NCBI GenBank assembly: GCA_000472185.1
Contig: AVDB01000005.1
Span: 124,001 to 188,000, forward strand
Direction: 5' to 3'
Source of the DNA: Rhodobacteraceae bacterium HIMB11
GTDB taxonomy: Bacteria; Pseudomonadota; Alphaproteobacteria; Rhodobacterales; Rhodobacteraceae
Length of the DNA stretch: 64,000 nucleotides
A program made the position numbers and the translations under genes. This document shows positions 45,381 to 56,700 of this stretch, piece by piece. The notes below the pieces were generated by a model. It did not search any database. It worked only from the letters and a program-made list of their open reading frames with translations, and was not told where the DNA came from. Every line of letters starts with the position of its first letter. The first letter of the stretch is position 1.

Positions 45381-46388
45381 CTACAGCAATCCGTCGTAAA
45401 TGGGCTCTAGCGTTTGATCATCAAACAGGGATGAAACGGACGTGCCGTTCCATGTGTTCAGGATCGCTTGGGCAAACATTGGTGCAGTTGGCAGGATACG
45501 AATATTATGCGCACCTTTCACCGCTTCGGTTGGTTCGATTGAATCGGTAATGACCAAGGATTTCATCACAGAATTTGTGACGCGTTCTACCGCGGGACCT
45601 GACATGACGCCATGTGTGATATACGCGTGAACCTCGCTTGCGCCTGCTTCCATCAGCACTTCGGCCGCTTTACACAGTGTTCCAGCCGTATCGCACATAT
45701 CGTCAACGATGATGCATTTTTTGCCTGTTACATCGCCGATAACGGTCATGCCAGCAACTTCGCCTGCCTTTTCACGACGTTTGTCCACAATCGACAAGGG
45801 CGCACCAATGCGTTTGGCCAATTCACGTGCACGCGCAACGCCGCCAACATCGGGTGACACCACCATCATGTCGTCCATTGAGTCTGCAAATTTGCTTTGG
45901 ATATCTAATGCAAAAATCGGTGAGGCATAAAGGTTATCAACGGGGATATCGAAAAAGCCCTGGATCTGTGTGGCGTGCAAATCCATGGTAAGCACACGCT
46001 CAATCCCTGCTTCGACAATCATATTCGCAACCAGTTTTGCAGTGATGGGTGTGCGCGCCTTGGTGCGGCGGTCTTGGCGTGCATAGCCAAAGTATGGAAT
46101 GACGGCTGTGATGCGCGATGCGGATGAACGACGCAGCGCATCGGCCATAATCAACAATTCCATAAGGTTGTCGTTCGCTGGGTTTGATGTGGGCTGGATG
46201 ATATACATATCTTCGCCGCGCACATTTTCGAACACTTCTACAAAGATTTCTTGGTCGTTGAAACGTTCAACACGTGCGTCCACCAGATCAATGGTTAATC
46301 CACGGTGCAAACTCATGCGGCGCGCGATGGCTTTGGCGAGTGGTAGGTTGGCGTTGCCGGCGATGAGTTTTGGTTCATTTGCTGCCAT
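45381..46388 (-). CDS. prs: Ribose-phosphate pyrophosphokinase
   Basis: Prs makes PRPP from ribose-5-phosphate and ATP for nucleotide, histidine and tryptophan synthesis. The 335-residue protein has the N-terminal [20 protein letters not shown], the flexible-loop region [20 protein letters not shown], the catalytic [20 protein letters not shown], and the PRPP-binding loop [16 protein letters not shown]. It is slightly longer than the common 310-320 residues, which is usual in this group. It is convergent with the lectin gene (three-base gap) and divergent from the HCCA-isomerase-like gene. Confidence 0.97.
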   Translation of the reverse strand: MAANEPKLIAGNANLPLAKAIARRMSLHRGLTIDLVDARVERFNDQEIFVEVFENVRGEDMYIIQPTSNPANDNLMELLIMADALRRSSASRITAVIPYFGYARQDRRTKARTPITAKLVANMIVEAGIERVLTMDLHATQIQGFFDIPVDNLYASPIFALDIQSKFADSMDDMMVVSPDVGGVARARELAKRIGAPLSIVDKRREKAGEVAGMTVIGDVTGKKCIIVDDMCDTAGTLCKAAEVLMEAGASEVHAYITHGVMSGPAVERVTNSVMKSLVITDSIEPTEAVKGAHNIRILPTAPMFAQAILNTWNGTSVSSLFDDQTLEPIYDGLL

Positions 46389-46505
46389 AGATTTCAGTCC
46401 CCAGGTGCGAAATGTTACAGATTCGTGACGTTGACTTCGCTTAGCATGGCATTACCGTGAGGCAAAGCAAACAAAGGCGCGACTGCCTCAAAAGGATATC
46501 AAAAT

Positions 46506-47105
46506 ATGCCAAAAATCGATTATTTTTTCACACCCTTGTCGCCGTACACCTATTTGGCGGGAGGTGCGTTGGAAAATATCGCGGAAAAAGTGCACGCCTC
46601 GATACATTATCGTCCCTTGGACGTGGTTTCACTATTCGGGCACACAGGCGGTGTTGCCTTGCCTGATCGGCATCCGTCCCGGCTTGATTATCGTGCACAG
46701 GATCTAACGCGTCGCGCAGCGATGTTGGATATGCCATTTCATTTGAAGCCTGCGCATGTGCCCACCAATCCCGCGCCTGCATCCTATGCAATCATCGCGG
46801 CGCAAAACGTTGGTGGTGGTGATTTAGGGGGGCTGGTCCAGGGAATTTTGCGCGCAGCATGGGCCGAGGAAAAGGACATTTCCGATGATGCCGTGCTACA
46901 GGATCTGTTGGTGGCCAATGGATTTGATCGCACATTGACGATGTCTGGAATGCTAAGCGGGGCTGAAACATACGCGCAAAACCTTGAGCACGCAGTGTCA
47001 CATGGGGTTTTCGGCGCGCCATTCTATGTGCTAGAGGACGGCGCAAAATTCTGGGGTCAGGACCGACTTGGGGATCTTGAGGCATATCTAACCAAAGGCA
47101 GCTAA
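46506..47105 (+). CDS. 2-hydroxychromene-2-carboxylate isomerase-like (DsbA-fold) protein
   Basis: This 199-residue protein has the thioredoxin-like DsbA/GST-kappa fold of 2-hydroxychromene-2-carboxylate isomerases. It starts DYFFTPLSPYTYLAGGALEN, where the usual Ser/Cys catalytic position is Ser, and ends FGAPFYVLEDGAKFWGQDRL. These enzymes isomerise an intermediate of naphthalene degradation using glutathione, but most roseobacter members lie outside such pathways, so the substrate is open. The next gene, a hydrolase, starts one base after its stop, so they are cotranscribed. Confidence 0.85.
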   Translation: MPKIDYFFTPLSPYTYLAGGALENIAEKVHASIHYRPLDVVSLFGHTGGVALPDRHPSRLDYRAQDLTRRAAMLDMPFHLKPAHVPTNPAPASYAIIAAQNVGGGDLGGLVQGILRAAWAEEKDISDDAVLQDLLVANGFDRTLTMSGMLSGAETYAQNLEHAVSHGVFGAPFYVLEDGAKFWGQDRLGDLEAYLTKGS

Positions 47106-47106
47106 A

Positions 47107-47919
47107 GTGACAAAAGATACACGCGCAGGTTTGTCCATCAATCACATGGTGTTGGGCGATGGGAACGAACGCGCCTTGATGATGCATTGTACCCTGTCGT
47201 CGGCACGTGCGATGGCGCCAATGGCAATGGCGTTTGAAAATCGCTTCACGACGACCGCCTTTGATCTTCCAGGTCATGGTCAAAGTAGCGATTGGGATTT
47301 CAATGGTGATTTGCAGGATCGTGTCACAGAAGTCGCCCAAAGCTTTATCGACGGACCGGTCCATTTGATTGGGCATTCCTTTGGCGCGACCGTTGCACTG
47401 CGATTGATGTCCCAGATGCCAGAGCGCATCAAATCCGTGGTTTTGTTCGAACCTGTGTTTGTCGAAGCGGCCTTTCAACGTACGCCAAAACTGCGGGCAG
47501 CATACGAGGCAGAGGCGCAAGATTTTGTCGAGGCAATCAAAAGCAAAGATAAAGCGCGCGCAACAATCGAGTTTTTGAAAATGTGGGGCGATGGCACCCC
47601 ATGGGAGGTGATCCCCCCAAATTTACGCCAATCTATGATTGATAAAATTGATGTGGTTGATGCGGGAACACCCGCGCTGCATCAGGATACACATGGGTTG
47701 CTGGAGCCCACGGGTTTGGCGAATTACAAGGGACCTGCCTTGTTTATTCGTGGCGCGCGCAGCATTCCAATCATGCAAGATATTCACATTGCATTGGTCG
47801 AATTGATGCCACAAGCCAGCGATCACGCGATTGATGGGGCGGGTCATATGGTGCCAATGACCCATCAGGCGGAATGTGTTGCGCTGATGCAGGAATTTTA
47901 CCAAAAATCAGGATTTTGA
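47107..47919 (+). CDS. Alpha/beta hydrolase
   Basis: This 270-residue alpha/beta-hydrolase has the nucleophile elbow GHSFGATVAL near residue 95, an oxyanion region around MMHCTLSSARAM, and a terminal GAGHMVPMTHQAE with the catalytic His. The start is GTG at 47107, one base after the preceding stop. Pairing with a DsbA-fold isomerase suggests both act on one small-molecule pathway, but the substrate is not evident. It converges with plsY, overlapping by 12 bases. Confidence 0.87.
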   Translation: MTKDTRAGLSINHMVLGDGNERALMMHCTLSSARAMAPMAMAFENRFTTTAFDLPGHGQSSDWDFNGDLQDRVTEVAQSFIDGPVHLIGHSFGATVALRLMSQMPERIKSVVLFEPVFVEAAFQRTPKLRAAYEAEAQDFVEAIKSKDKARATIEFLKMWGDGTPWEVIPPNLRQSMIDKIDVVDAGTPALHQDTHGLLEPTGLANYKGPALFIRGARSIPIMQDIHIALVELMPQASDHAIDGAGHMVPMTHQAECVALMQEFYQKSGF

Positions 47920-48528
47920 TGCACCAATCTTGGGTTCGGTTCCCGCGATAATGCGCGAAATATTCGCACTATGGCGACAAAAAATTAATAGCGCCAGCGC
48001 AGCGGCCAAACCCGAAATTGATGAATACCCAAGCAGTGCCGCCCAAATTGGCGCCAAAGCCGCGGCAACCAATGCCGATAGCGATGAAATGCGCAATGCG
48101 AATGCGGTCACAAGCCAAGTCAGACATGCGGCAATCCCAACGGGCCATGCAATCGCCAGTAATATCCCCAAAAACGTTGCCACACCCTTGCCCCCCTGAA
48201 ACCGAAGCCAGACCGGAAAACAGTGGCCTGCGAATGCAGCGAGCGCGGCGAGTTGTGCGGCATCGGCTGCGGCAAATGCCATGGCAATCAAAACGGCCAC
48301 GGCACCTTTTCCACCATCAAGGATTAGGGTGGCCGCCGCTGCGAATTTATTTCCCGTGCGCAAAACATTTGTGGCGCCAATGTTACCCGACCCAATTTTT
48401 CGCAGATCGCCAAGTCCCATAAGGCCCGAGATCAGAACCCCAAAAGGGATAGAGCCAAGCAGATACCCAATTACGCCCCATTGCGCGATGATCACGAAGG
48501 ATGATGTAAATTCGGGTAGGATGCTCAT
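47908..48528 (-). CDS. plsY: Acyl-phosphate glycerol-3-phosphate acyltransferase
   Basis: PlsY transfers an acyl group from acyl-phosphate to glycerol-3-phosphate, the first step of phospholipid synthesis, in the inner membrane. The 206-residue protein has the three family motifs: SIPFGVLISGLMGLGDLRKI, with the following GSGNIGATNVLR, then FQGGKGVATFLG. It has about five membrane segments. Its ATG overlaps the pyrC' stop by four bases, so it is the last gene of pyrB-pyrC'-plsY. Confidence 0.95.
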   Translation of the reverse strand: MSILPEFTSSFVIIAQWGVIGYLLGSIPFGVLISGLMGLGDLRKIGSGNIGATNVLRTGNKFAAAATLILDGGKGAVAVLIAMAFAAADAAQLAALAAFAGHCFPVWLRFQGGKGVATFLGILLAIAWPVGIAACLTWLVTAFALRISSLSALVAAALAPIWAALLGYSSISGLAAALALLIFCRHSANISRIIAGTEPKIGASKS

Positions 48529-49784
48529 GCGCGGTAAACCTCTTGTCCGCCAACGAATGTGCGCAGTACTTTGCCCTGTAGACGCGCCTCATCGAATGGC
48601 GTGTTCTTTGACTTTGAATGCAGGTTTTCGCGGTTCAATACATACGGAACATCTGCATCGAATAACATCAAATCGGCAGGGGAACCGATGTCAATGCGCC
48701 CTGAATTCAAACCCAACCGCTTGGCTGGGTTATAGGACGCGGCCTTGAAAATTTGGTTCAAGGATAGATGCCCAGAATGGTACAGGCGTAGCACCGCGGG
48801 TAAAAACGTTTCCAGACCAACTGCACCTGACGCTGCTGCCTCAAACGGAAGGCGTTTGCTTTCTTCGTCTTGTGGGGTGTGCTGTGAGGAAATGATATCA
48901 ATCAACCCTGTTGAAACAGCCTCCACCATCGCGATGCGATCATCTTCGCTGCGCAGGGGAGGTGTCATTTTGAAAAAGCTGCGGTAATCCGCAATGTCGA
49001 ATTCATTTAAGGTCAGGTGATGAATTGATGTTCCCGCGGTAATGTTTAGGCCGTTCTTTTTCGCGCGTTCCAGCGCGGGCAATGCGCGTGCTGTGGTGAT
49101 TTGATCCGCGTGATAGGCCGCGCCTGTCATTTCAATCATCGAAATGTCACGGTCCAATCCCATGCGTTCGGCCATGGGTGACACATGGGGTAATCCGCGA
49201 AGGGAGGCAAACTTGCCACTGGTTGCAACGCCGCCATCTGACAGGATGGGTTCCTGTGGGTGGGCAATGATCAATGCGCCCAGGGATTTTGCGTAAACCA
49301 TTGCACGGGCCAACACTTTGGTATTTTGCACGACGCGATAGCCATCTGAAAACGCAATTGCGCCTGCATCCTGCAAAAATCCTATTTCCGTCATTTCACG
49401 ACCCGCGCGCCCCTTGGTTAGGGCCGCGATGTGTAACACATTCACGGGCGCAACCTCGGCTGCGCGTCGGCGAATGAATTCCAACGCTTCAGGGGTATCA
49501 ATCGCAGGGTCCGTATCGGCGCGGGTGACAATTGTCGTTACACCCCCTGCTGCTGCTGCCGCACCTGCGGTTTTATAGCTTTCTTTGTGACGTTCACCCG
49601 GTTCGCAAACCTTGACGCCGATATCCACGATGCCCGGCGCAAGGTATTTGCCAGAACAATCAATAACGGTTTCCGCTTTACCTGATGGATCAACAATCAT
49701 TCCGTCGCGAACCATTAGATCGTTGGTTATAACGTCCGCTGTTGTGGGATCAATGATTTGGGCGTTCTTGAATAGGATGCTCAT
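48525..49784 (-). CDS. pyrC: Dihydroorotase-like protein (PyrC'-type), probably catalytically inactive
   Basis: The 419-residue protein has the overall dihydroorotase sequence, including [29 protein letters not shown] and [12 protein letters not shown]. The metal ligands are changed. The HxH of the usual HVHLREPG reads GVK, with Cys replacing the substrate Arg. The Asn of the MPNT region is missing, and the catalytic Asp of TDHAPH is replaced in SSQHTPQ. In Pseudomonas a similar inactive PyrC' is needed structurally by aspartate carbamoyltransferase, and the tight pyrB link here suggests the same. A working dihydroorotase should be encoded elsewhere. Overlaps of four bases at both ends tie it to pyrB and plsY. 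Confidence 0.88.
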   Translation of the reverse strand: MSILFKNAQIIDPTTADVITNDLMVRDGMIVDPSGKAETVIDCSGKYLAPGIVDIGVKVCEPGERHKESYKTAGAAAAAGGVTTIVTRADTDPAIDTPEALEFIRRRAAEVAPVNVLHIAALTKGRAGREMTEIGFLQDAGAIAFSDGYRVVQNTKVLARAMVYAKSLGALIIAHPQEPILSDGGVATSGKFASLRGLPHVSPMAERMGLDRDISMIEMTGAAYHADQITTARALPALERAKKNGLNITAGTSIHHLTLNEFDIADYRSFFKMTPPLRSEDDRIAMVEAVSTGLIDIISSQHTPQDEESKRLPFEAAASGAVGLETFLPAVLRLYHSGHLSLNQIFKAASYNPAKRLGLNSGRIDIGSPADLMLFDADVPYVLNRENLHSKSKNTPFDEARLQGKVLRTFVGGQEVYRA

Positions 49785-50728
49785 GTCACAACGCCCCTTT
49801 GATTTTTCATGTTACGCGCCAACAGGTGCATTGCAGCCATGCGAACGGCCACGCCCATTTCGACCTGCTCTTGAATAACGGAACGGTTGATGTCGTCGGC
49901 AATTTCGCCGTCGATTTCAACACCACGGTTCATAGGGCCTGGGTGCATCACGATTGCATCGGGTTTTGCAAAACCCAATTTTGCGCGATCCAGCCCATAG
50001 CGGTGGTAATATTCTCGTTCAGATGGGATAAACCCACCATCCATACGCTCTTTTTGCAGGCGTAGCATCATCACGACATCAACGTCCTGCAGCCCATCTT
50101 CCATGTCGTGGTAAACCTCGACACCCAATTCGGCCACATCAGGTGGCATCAGCGTTACTGGCCCAACCAGCCGCACGCGGTTTTCCGTTTTTCCCAGAAG
50201 GATCAAATTTGAACGCGCGACGCGCGAATGAACGATGTCGCCACAAATCGCGATATTCAGACGATGCAGACGTCCCTTGGCACGCATGATCGTCAACGCA
50301 TCTAACAGGGCCTGTGTGGGGTGTTCGTGTCGCCCATCACCTGCATTCAACACTGCGCAGTTCACCTTTTGCGCCAGAAGATCAACCGCCCCAGATTGGG
50401 GGTGGCGCACGACCAACAAATCGGGATGCATGGCATTTAATGTCAGTGCCGTATCAATCAGGGTTTCGCCCTTTTTGATCGAACTGGCCTGCATGGCCAT
50501 ATTCATCACAACCGCGCCCAGCCGTTTCCCAGCCAATTCAAAACTGGCCTGCGTGCGGGTGGAGTTTTCAAAAAACATGTTGATTTGCGTTAATCCAGCA
50601 AGCGTGGGGTCAGGCCGCTCGGCTTTGCGGTTTTGCTCTACATAGGCGTTGGCAAGATCCAATATCTCTGTGATGGCCTCTGGTCTTAGCGGCTCAATCC
50701 CCAAGAGGTGTTGACTGGTAAAGCTCAT
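49781..50728 (-). CDS. pyrB: Aspartate carbamoyltransferase catalytic chain
   Basis: PyrB joins carbamoyl phosphate and aspartate in the first committed step of pyrimidine synthesis. The 315-residue protein has the carbamoyl-phosphate motif [20 protein letters not shown] near residue 55, [20 protein letters not shown] and [14 protein letters not shown] chose the ATG at 50728 since family homology begins at [13 protein letters not shown]; an upstream in-frame ATG adds 18 unrelated residues. It overlaps the dihydroorotase-like gene by four bases. No pyrI regulatory subunit is visible. Confidence 0.95.
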   Translation of the reverse strand: MSFTSQHLLGIEPLRPEAITEILDLANAYVEQNRKAERPDPTLAGLTQINMFFENSTRTQASFELAGKRLGAVVMNMAMQASSIKKGETLIDTALTLNAMHPDLLVVRHPQSGAVDLLAQKVNCAVLNAGDGRHEHPTQALLDALTIMRAKGRLHRLNIAICGDIVHSRVARSNLILLGKTENRVRLVGPVTLMPPDVAELGVEVYHDMEDGLQDVDVVMMLRLQKERMDGGFIPSEREYYHRYGLDRAKLGFAKPDAIVMHPGPMNRGVEIDGEIADDINRSVIQEQVEMGVAVRMAAMHLLARNMKNQRGVVT

Positions 50729-50824
50729 GTTTGCCCTCACATTTGGTAGTTGGGACTTACACATAAGCGCGATTTGGCACAAGGGGTGCTTTTCCTTTCG
50801 ATATGGCCAAGCTAGTTTAAGACC

Positions 50825-51601
50825 ATGGAATCGCAGTTAGATTGGCATCAGGCCAAGGCATTACTTGAATGGCAAATTGAACTGGGCGCGTCCGAGGCGA
50901 TCTTGGACGCGCCTGTGAATAGGTTTGAATTGACCGATAAGGCCCCTGCCAAAGAGCCAGCCAAGGCCCAAAAACAAACACCTGCCCCGCGTGTCGAAGA
51001 GGTTGATCCCGTTGCGGTTGCCGAAATGGCAGCAGCTGGGGCGCAGGATTTGGCCGGTTTAAAACAGGCCATGGCGCAGTTTGAACATTGTCAGTTGAAA
51101 CGCGGTGCACGGCAATTGGTCTTTGCCGATGGAAACCCAGATGCCAAAATCATGATTGTGGGGGAAGGCCCAGGTCGTGACGAGGATATGGAGGGGCGTC
51201 CATTTGTTGGTCGCGCTGGACAATTGTTGGATCGGATGTTTGCAGCGATTGGATTGTCCCGTACGTCCGATGTTGCAGGCACCAGCATTTATATCACTAA
51301 TGTTGTGCCGTGGCGTCCGCCACAAAACCGCGACCCAAGCCCGATTGAAATTGACATGATGCTCCCTTTTTTGCGGCGGCATATTGCACTGGCCAAGCCT
51401 GAAAGAATTGTCGCGATGGGGAACATTTCCTGTCAGGCGCTATTGGGAAAACGCGGTGTTACCAAACTTCGCGGACAATGGGCAACAGGATGTGGTGTTG
51501 ACGTTATGCCGATGTTCCACCCCGCATATTTGTTACGCAATCCGTTGGCCAAACGCGAAGCGTGGCAGGATTTGCAAGCCGTTCAAAAGAGGATCAGATA
51601 G
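50825..51601 (+). CDS. Uracil-DNA glycosylase, family 4-like, lacking Fe-S cysteines
   Basis: The 258-residue protein excises uracil from DNA. Residues 1-85 form an Ala/Pro/Lys-rich extension. The core has the water-activating motif [40 protein letters not shown] and the uracil-binding [16 protein letters not shown]. In typical family 4 enzymes four cysteines bind a 4Fe-4S cluster. Here the segments read [16 protein letters not shown] and EIDMMLPFL, so three of the four are absent, and the chain has only three cysteines in total. moaB starts five bases after the stop. Confidence 0.9.
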   Translation: MESQLDWHQAKALLEWQIELGASEAILDAPVNRFELTDKAPAKEPAKAQKQTPAPRVEEVDPVAVAEMAAAGAQDLAGLKQAMAQFEHCQLKRGARQLVFADGNPDAKIMIVGEGPGRDEDMEGRPFVGRAGQLLDRMFAAIGLSRTSDVAGTSIYITNVVPWRPPQNRDPSPIEIDMMLPFLRRHIALAKPERIVAMGNISCQALLGKRGVTKLRGQWATGCGVDVMPMFHPAYLLRNPLAKREAWQDLQAVQKRIR

Positions 51602-51605
51602 ACCC

Positions 51606-52148
51606 GTGTCACGAATTGATGAAAGCAAAGAATTCATTGCAACGCGCATCGCCGTTTTAACCGTGTCAGATACGCGGCAATTGGATGAGGATAAGTCTGG
51701 TCAAACCTTGGTGGATCGTTTGGAACGCGCTGGGCATACATTGGTTGACCGCAAAATCATCGCGGATGAACGTAATCAAATTGCGGACCAACTGCGCGTG
51801 TGGATCGCTAATCCAGATGTTGACGTGGTGATTTCCACGGGCGGCACGGGCCTGACGGGGCGTGATGTAACCGTTGAGGCACACCGCGATGTGTACGAAA
51901 AAGAGATTGATGCATTCGGAACAGTGTTCACCATCGTGAGTATGCAAAAAATTGGCACCTCGGCCATTCAATCGCGCGCAACTGCAGGCGTGGCAGGGGG
52001 GACATATCTATTTGCGCTACCGGGATCACCCGGTGCATGTCGTGATGCGTGGGACGAAATTTTGGAAAAACAATTAGATTTTCGCCATCGCCCCTGCAAC
52101 TTTGTCGAAATAATGCCGCGGTTGGATGAACATTTGCGACGGAAGTAA
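51606..52148 (+). CDS. moaB: Molybdenum cofactor biosynthesis protein B
   Basis: MoaB belongs to the MoaB/MogA family that binds molybdopterin and adenylates it before molybdenum insertion. The 180-residue protein has RIAVLTVSDTRQLDEDKSGQ near the start, the molybdopterin-binding STGGTGLTGRDVTVEAHRDV near residue 78, and FALPGSPGACRDAWDEIL. I chose the GTG at 51606, with the family starting SRIDESKEFIATRIAVLTVS; the frame is open upstream but lies inside the glycosylase gene. A functional link with the fdhD formate dehydrogenase factor at the window end is plausible. Confidence 0.92.
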   Translation: MSRIDESKEFIATRIAVLTVSDTRQLDEDKSGQTLVDRLERAGHTLVDRKIIADERNQIADQLRVWIANPDVDVVISTGGTGLTGRDVTVEAHRDVYEKEIDAFGTVFTIVSMQKIGTSAIQSRATAGVAGGTYLFALPGSPGACRDAWDEILEKQLDFRHRPCNFVEIMPRLDEHLRRK

Positions 52149-52243
52149 ATTTTGGAACGTTCAATATTTGTGCGCATGTGACAAACTGATCTTTTCGCCT
52201 ATTTCATGCGTATGAACTACGATTACACTAAAGGACTAAATCT

Positions 52244-53701
52244 ATGCGTTTTCTTCGTCAGGCTTTAATCGGGCTGGTCCTGATGTCCATGGCTTTGGGT
52301 CTTTTGGGATATGCAGGGTATCTGGGCTATGAAACCTATAAAGAGGTCCAATCGCGTGAGGCGCGGGTTCCCCAAGCCCGCGAACGTGTGTTTACCGTCA
52401 ACGTGCGGGCCGCAGAGCCGCAAACCATCACACCGTATTTAACCGCATTTGGTGAGGTTCAAAGCCGCCGTACATTGGATCTTCGCATGGCGGCAGGTGG
52501 CCAGATTGTTGAGATTTCGCCAAACTTCGCAGAAGGTGGGGTCGTGGAACAGGGCGAAATTTTGATACGCCTTGATGATGCTGATGCGCAATCCGCGCTT
52601 TTGCGCACCGAATCCGATTTAAGTGATGCGAAATTGGAAATCGTCGAGGCCGAACGTGCGATTGCCTTGGCCAAAGATGAGTTGGCTGCCGCGGTCGAGC
52701 AAGAAGCCCTTCGAAGCGCTGCGTTGTTGCGTCAACAAGATTTGCAGCAACGGGGTGTGGGCACCACCGCCTCGGTCGAGGCGGCAGAGCTGGCCCTATC
52801 TTCAGCAAAACAATCTGTTCTGTCGCGTCGCAGTGGTTTGGATCAATCAAACGCCCGTTTCAATCAGGCAAAAACGCGTCTCGCCCGTGCCGAATTGGCA
52901 AACAAAGATGCACATCGTCATCTGAATGACACGGTGATGCGTGCGGAATTTGCGGGCGTCCTAAGCGGTGTCAGTTTGGTCCAAGGCGGTTTGATCAGCG
53001 CGAATGAGCGTGTCGGTCAGTTGATTGACCCAAGCGCGATTGAGGTCGCATTTCGCGTATCCACCCAACAATATGCGCGCCTGCTGAACGAGGATGGAAG
53101 CCTAATTGCTGCGCCTGCTGATGTGTCCTTGGATGCGATTGGTGGATCTGTGACATCCAAGGCCGTGCTGTCGCGCGACAGCGGATCGGTGGCAGATGGT
53201 CAAACAGGGCGTGTATTGTTTGCGAGATTGGATAATGCGATTGGCCTGAAACCCGGTGATTTCGTATCTGTGAAAGTCGAAGAACCAGCATTGCGTTTTG
53301 TCGTTGAATTGCCTGCAACAGCCTTGAATGCACAGAACGAAGTGCTGGCCGTGGGCGAAGGCGACCGGCTTGAAATAATCAACGTGACCCTGATGCGACG
53401 TCAGGCGAATAACGTTTTGGTGCGATCACGCGATTTGCCAGGGCGGGATATTGTCACGCAGCAAACGCCCCTGTTGGGCAAAGGCATCAAGGTCAAAGTC
53501 CTGCGTGAGGGTGGTTCGATGGAACCCGAGGCGCCCAAAATGGTCAAACTGACCAAGGAAAAACAAGAAGAACTGATCAAGCGGGTCGAGGGCAATCAAT
53601 GGATCCCTGCAAAACCCAAAGAGCGTTTGTTAAAACAACTGCGCAGCGGCGAAATCAAAGCGGAAACATTGAAACGACTTGAGAGCAGAGGAGGCGGCTG
53701 A
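52244..53701 (+). CDS. RND efflux periplasmic adaptor subunit with C-terminal extension
   Basis: This 485-residue membrane-fusion protein links an RND pump to an outer-membrane channel. It has an N-terminal membrane anchor (about residues 5-27) and the lipoyl part GQIVEISPNFAEGGVVEQGE. A long alpha-hairpin follows (about 120-210), then the beta-barrel and membrane-proximal domains. About 60 residues beyond the usual end are charged and helical (LTKEKQEELIKRVEGNQWIP onward), unlike standard adaptors of 350-400 residues. It overlaps the pump gene by one base (TGATG). No outer-membrane factor gene is nearby. Confidence 0.9.
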   Translation: MRFLRQALIGLVLMSMALGLLGYAGYLGYETYKEVQSREARVPQARERVFTVNVRAAEPQTITPYLTAFGEVQSRRTLDLRMAAGGQIVEISPNFAEGGVVEQGEILIRLDDADAQSALLRTESDLSDAKLEIVEAERAIALAKDELAAAVEQEALRSAALLRQQDLQQRGVGTTASVEAAELALSSAKQSVLSRRSGLDQSNARFNQAKTRLARAELANKDAHRHLNDTVMRAEFAGVLSGVSLVQGGLISANERVGQLIDPSAIEVAFRVSTQQYARLLNEDGSLIAAPADVSLDAIGGSVTSKAVLSRDSGSVADGQTGRVLFARLDNAIGLKPGDFVSVKVEEPALRFVVELPATALNAQNEVLAVGEGDRLEIINVTLMRRQANNVLVRSRDLPGRDIVTQQTPLLGKGIKVKVLREGGSMEPEAPKMVKLTKEKQEELIKRVEGNQWIPAKPKERLLKQLRSGEIKAETLKRLESRGGG

Positions 53702-56700
53702 TGGTACGCGATCTTCCCGACAGTGCAGGCGGCATCCTCTCTTATTTCACGCGCCACAAAACGCTTGCGAACCTATTGTTGGTCGTGCTGCTTATGGCAG
53801 GTGCCGTGGCGCTTCCAAAAATGCGGGCACAGTTTTTCCCAGATGTGGTTGTTGACTCGATCAATATCTCGGTTGCGTGGAATGGCGCAGGTGCAGAGGA
53901 CGTGGATCAAGGCATCGTAAAGGTTTTGGAACCTGCCTTATTGGCGGTCGAAGGCGTGTCCAGTGCCAGTAGCCGATCAACCGAAGGGCGCGCCCGCATA
54001 TCGTTAGAGTTTGACCCCGATTGGGATATGTCCCGCGCCAATGCGGATGTTGAAACGGCACTTGATGGTATTTCAACATTGCCAGATGACGCTGAAGACC
54101 CCGTAATTTTGCGCGGCAGTTGGAGCGATCGTGTGACCGAAGTCGTGATTTCAGGTCCCATTGGTGTGACGCAATTGGGCCTGATCGCGGATGAATTTGC
54201 ACTGCGATTGTTCAACGCAGGTGTGACCAAAACTTCGATCCAAGGCATCGCTGCGCCACAAGTTGTGATTGAAGTTCCGACCGCGAAATTGGTTGCAGAA
54301 GACATCACAATGCGCCAGATCGCCAATGCCATTGCAGAAGAGGTCAGTGCAGATCCAGCGGGGGACGTGTTGGGGTCCAACATGCGTGTGCGCACAGGTG
54401 TTGAAAAACGCTCTGCCGAGGATATCGCGGGAATTGTTCTTCGCTCAAACGGGGACGGCTCAAAACTCACCATCGGCGATGTTGCCCTGCTGCGCGATGA
54501 AGGGATCGACAGGCTGCGCAGCTTTTATGTGGGCGACAATCAGGCGATCACATTGCGTGTGGATCGTTCTGCCGCAGGGGACGCCATTGCCATCCAAGAG
54601 GTGGTCGAAGAAGAGGCTGCGAAATTGGAACGCACGTTGCCGCAGGGCACAACAATTGAACTCATCCGCACGCGCGCAGATGCCATTTCAGGTCGTCTGA
54701 ACCTGCTGTTGAAAAATGGCGCGACTGGTCTGTTGTTGGTGGTTGTGTTGTTGTTTTTGTTCCTAAACGCCAAAACGGCGTTTTGGGTCGCGGCGGGTAT
54801 TCCGACTGCGATGTTTACGGCGATTGCACTGATGTACGTGGCGGGCATTACGTTCAACATGATTTCGCTGTTCGCGTTGATCCTAACACTGGGGATTATT
54901 GTCGATGATGCCATTGTTGTGGGGGAACATGCCGATTTCCGTGCGCGTCGCGGGTTGCCGCCGATGTTGGCCGCCGAAACCGCGGCGAAACGGATGGCGC
55001 TGCCCGTTTTCGCAGCCTCATTAACAACAATCATTGCCTTCTTTGGCCTAACTGCAATCAGCGGGCGTTTTGGCAGTTTGATTGCGGATATCCCATTCAC
55101 TGTGATTGCCGTTTTGATTGCATCCTTGGTTGAATGTTTCCTAATCCTTCCAAATCACATGGCGCATTCGATTTCTGTGGGTGACGGTGTGAAATGGTAT
55201 GACCTGCCCAGCCATTATTTCAACAAAGGCTTCCGCTGGTTCCGCGATACAATTTTCCGCCGTTTCATCCGTCTGGTGATTACGATGCGCTACGTCATGC
55301 TGTCGGGTGCCATCGCGTTATTGATTTCGCAAATCGTGATGATTTGGAGTGGAGCAGTATCATGGCGCTTTATCAACTTTCCCGAACAATCTTCGGTCAC
55401 AGGCAATTTTGCGATGGTCAATTCCGCCAGCCGTGAAGACACCATGGCGATGATGAAACTACTGCAAGACAGCGTTGATGAAGTCGCCGCATCCTATGAT
55501 AAGGAACACGGCAAAAGCCCGATTGATTACGTTCTAACGCAAGTGGGTGGCAACACAGGGCGCGGATTATCAGGTGTCGAAAACAAATCAACGGACCTGT
55601 TGGGCGGGATCAACATCGAATTGATTGATGCGGATTTGCGCCCCTATTCTAGTTACGCCTTTGTTGCGGACCTACAGGATCAGTTAAAGCGCCATCCGCT
55701 GTTGGAAACATTTTCATTCCGCAGCTGGCGCGGTGGTCCAGGTGGCGATTCATTAGATGTACAATTCTATGGAAAAGATGCTGAAACCCTGAAATCAGCA
55801 GCAGAGGATTTGAAAACCGCTGTTGCACGTTTCCCAATCGTGTCAGCGGTTGAGGATGATTTGTCCTACGACAAAGAGGAAATGATCCTTGAACTGACAC
55901 CGCAGGGCCAAGTGTTGGGCTTTACCATTGATGGGTTGGGTGCCGTTTTGCGTGGACGATTGAACGGGATCGAAGCCGCCACATATCCCTTGGGCACGCG
56001 CAGTGCGGAATTGCGTGTCGAACTGCCAGAAGATGAACTATCGGCAGATTTCCTTGAACGAATGCAGTTGCGTTCTCCGCAGGGGGAATATGTCCCGTTG
56101 GCCGATATTGTCAGCGTCGAATTGAAAAGTGGATTTTCAACCGTGCGGCGCGAAAATGGGATACGCTTGATCTCAGTCACAGGTGACATTTCCGAGGATG
56201 ATCCCGTTGCCGCGAACGAAGTGATTGAGGCGTTGGAAAATGAAATCCTGCCTGAAATCGCATCCGAACGACAGGTGGAATGGCGCCTTGCGGGTTTGGC
56301 CGAGCAAGAAGACCAGTTCCGCACAGATGCACGCACGGGTCTAATCCTGTGTTTGACGGGCATTTATCTGGTACTTACGTGGATTTTCGCCAGCTGGACA
56401 CGACCCATAATCGTTATGGCGATCATTCCATTCGGTCTGATTGGAACGATTTGGGGGCATTATATTTGGGATATTCCAATGTCCATGTTCACTGTCATCG
56501 GCCTTTTGGGGATGACGGGGATTATTATCAATGACTCGATCGTCTTAATAACGACCATTGATGAATACGCCGAGGATCGCGGAATTATTCCGTCGTTGAT
56601 TGATGCGACGGTTGATCGGTTCCGACCCGTTTTGTTGACGACGCTGACCACTGTTTTGGGGCTTGCACCACTGCTTTATGAACGCTCCACACAGGCGCAA

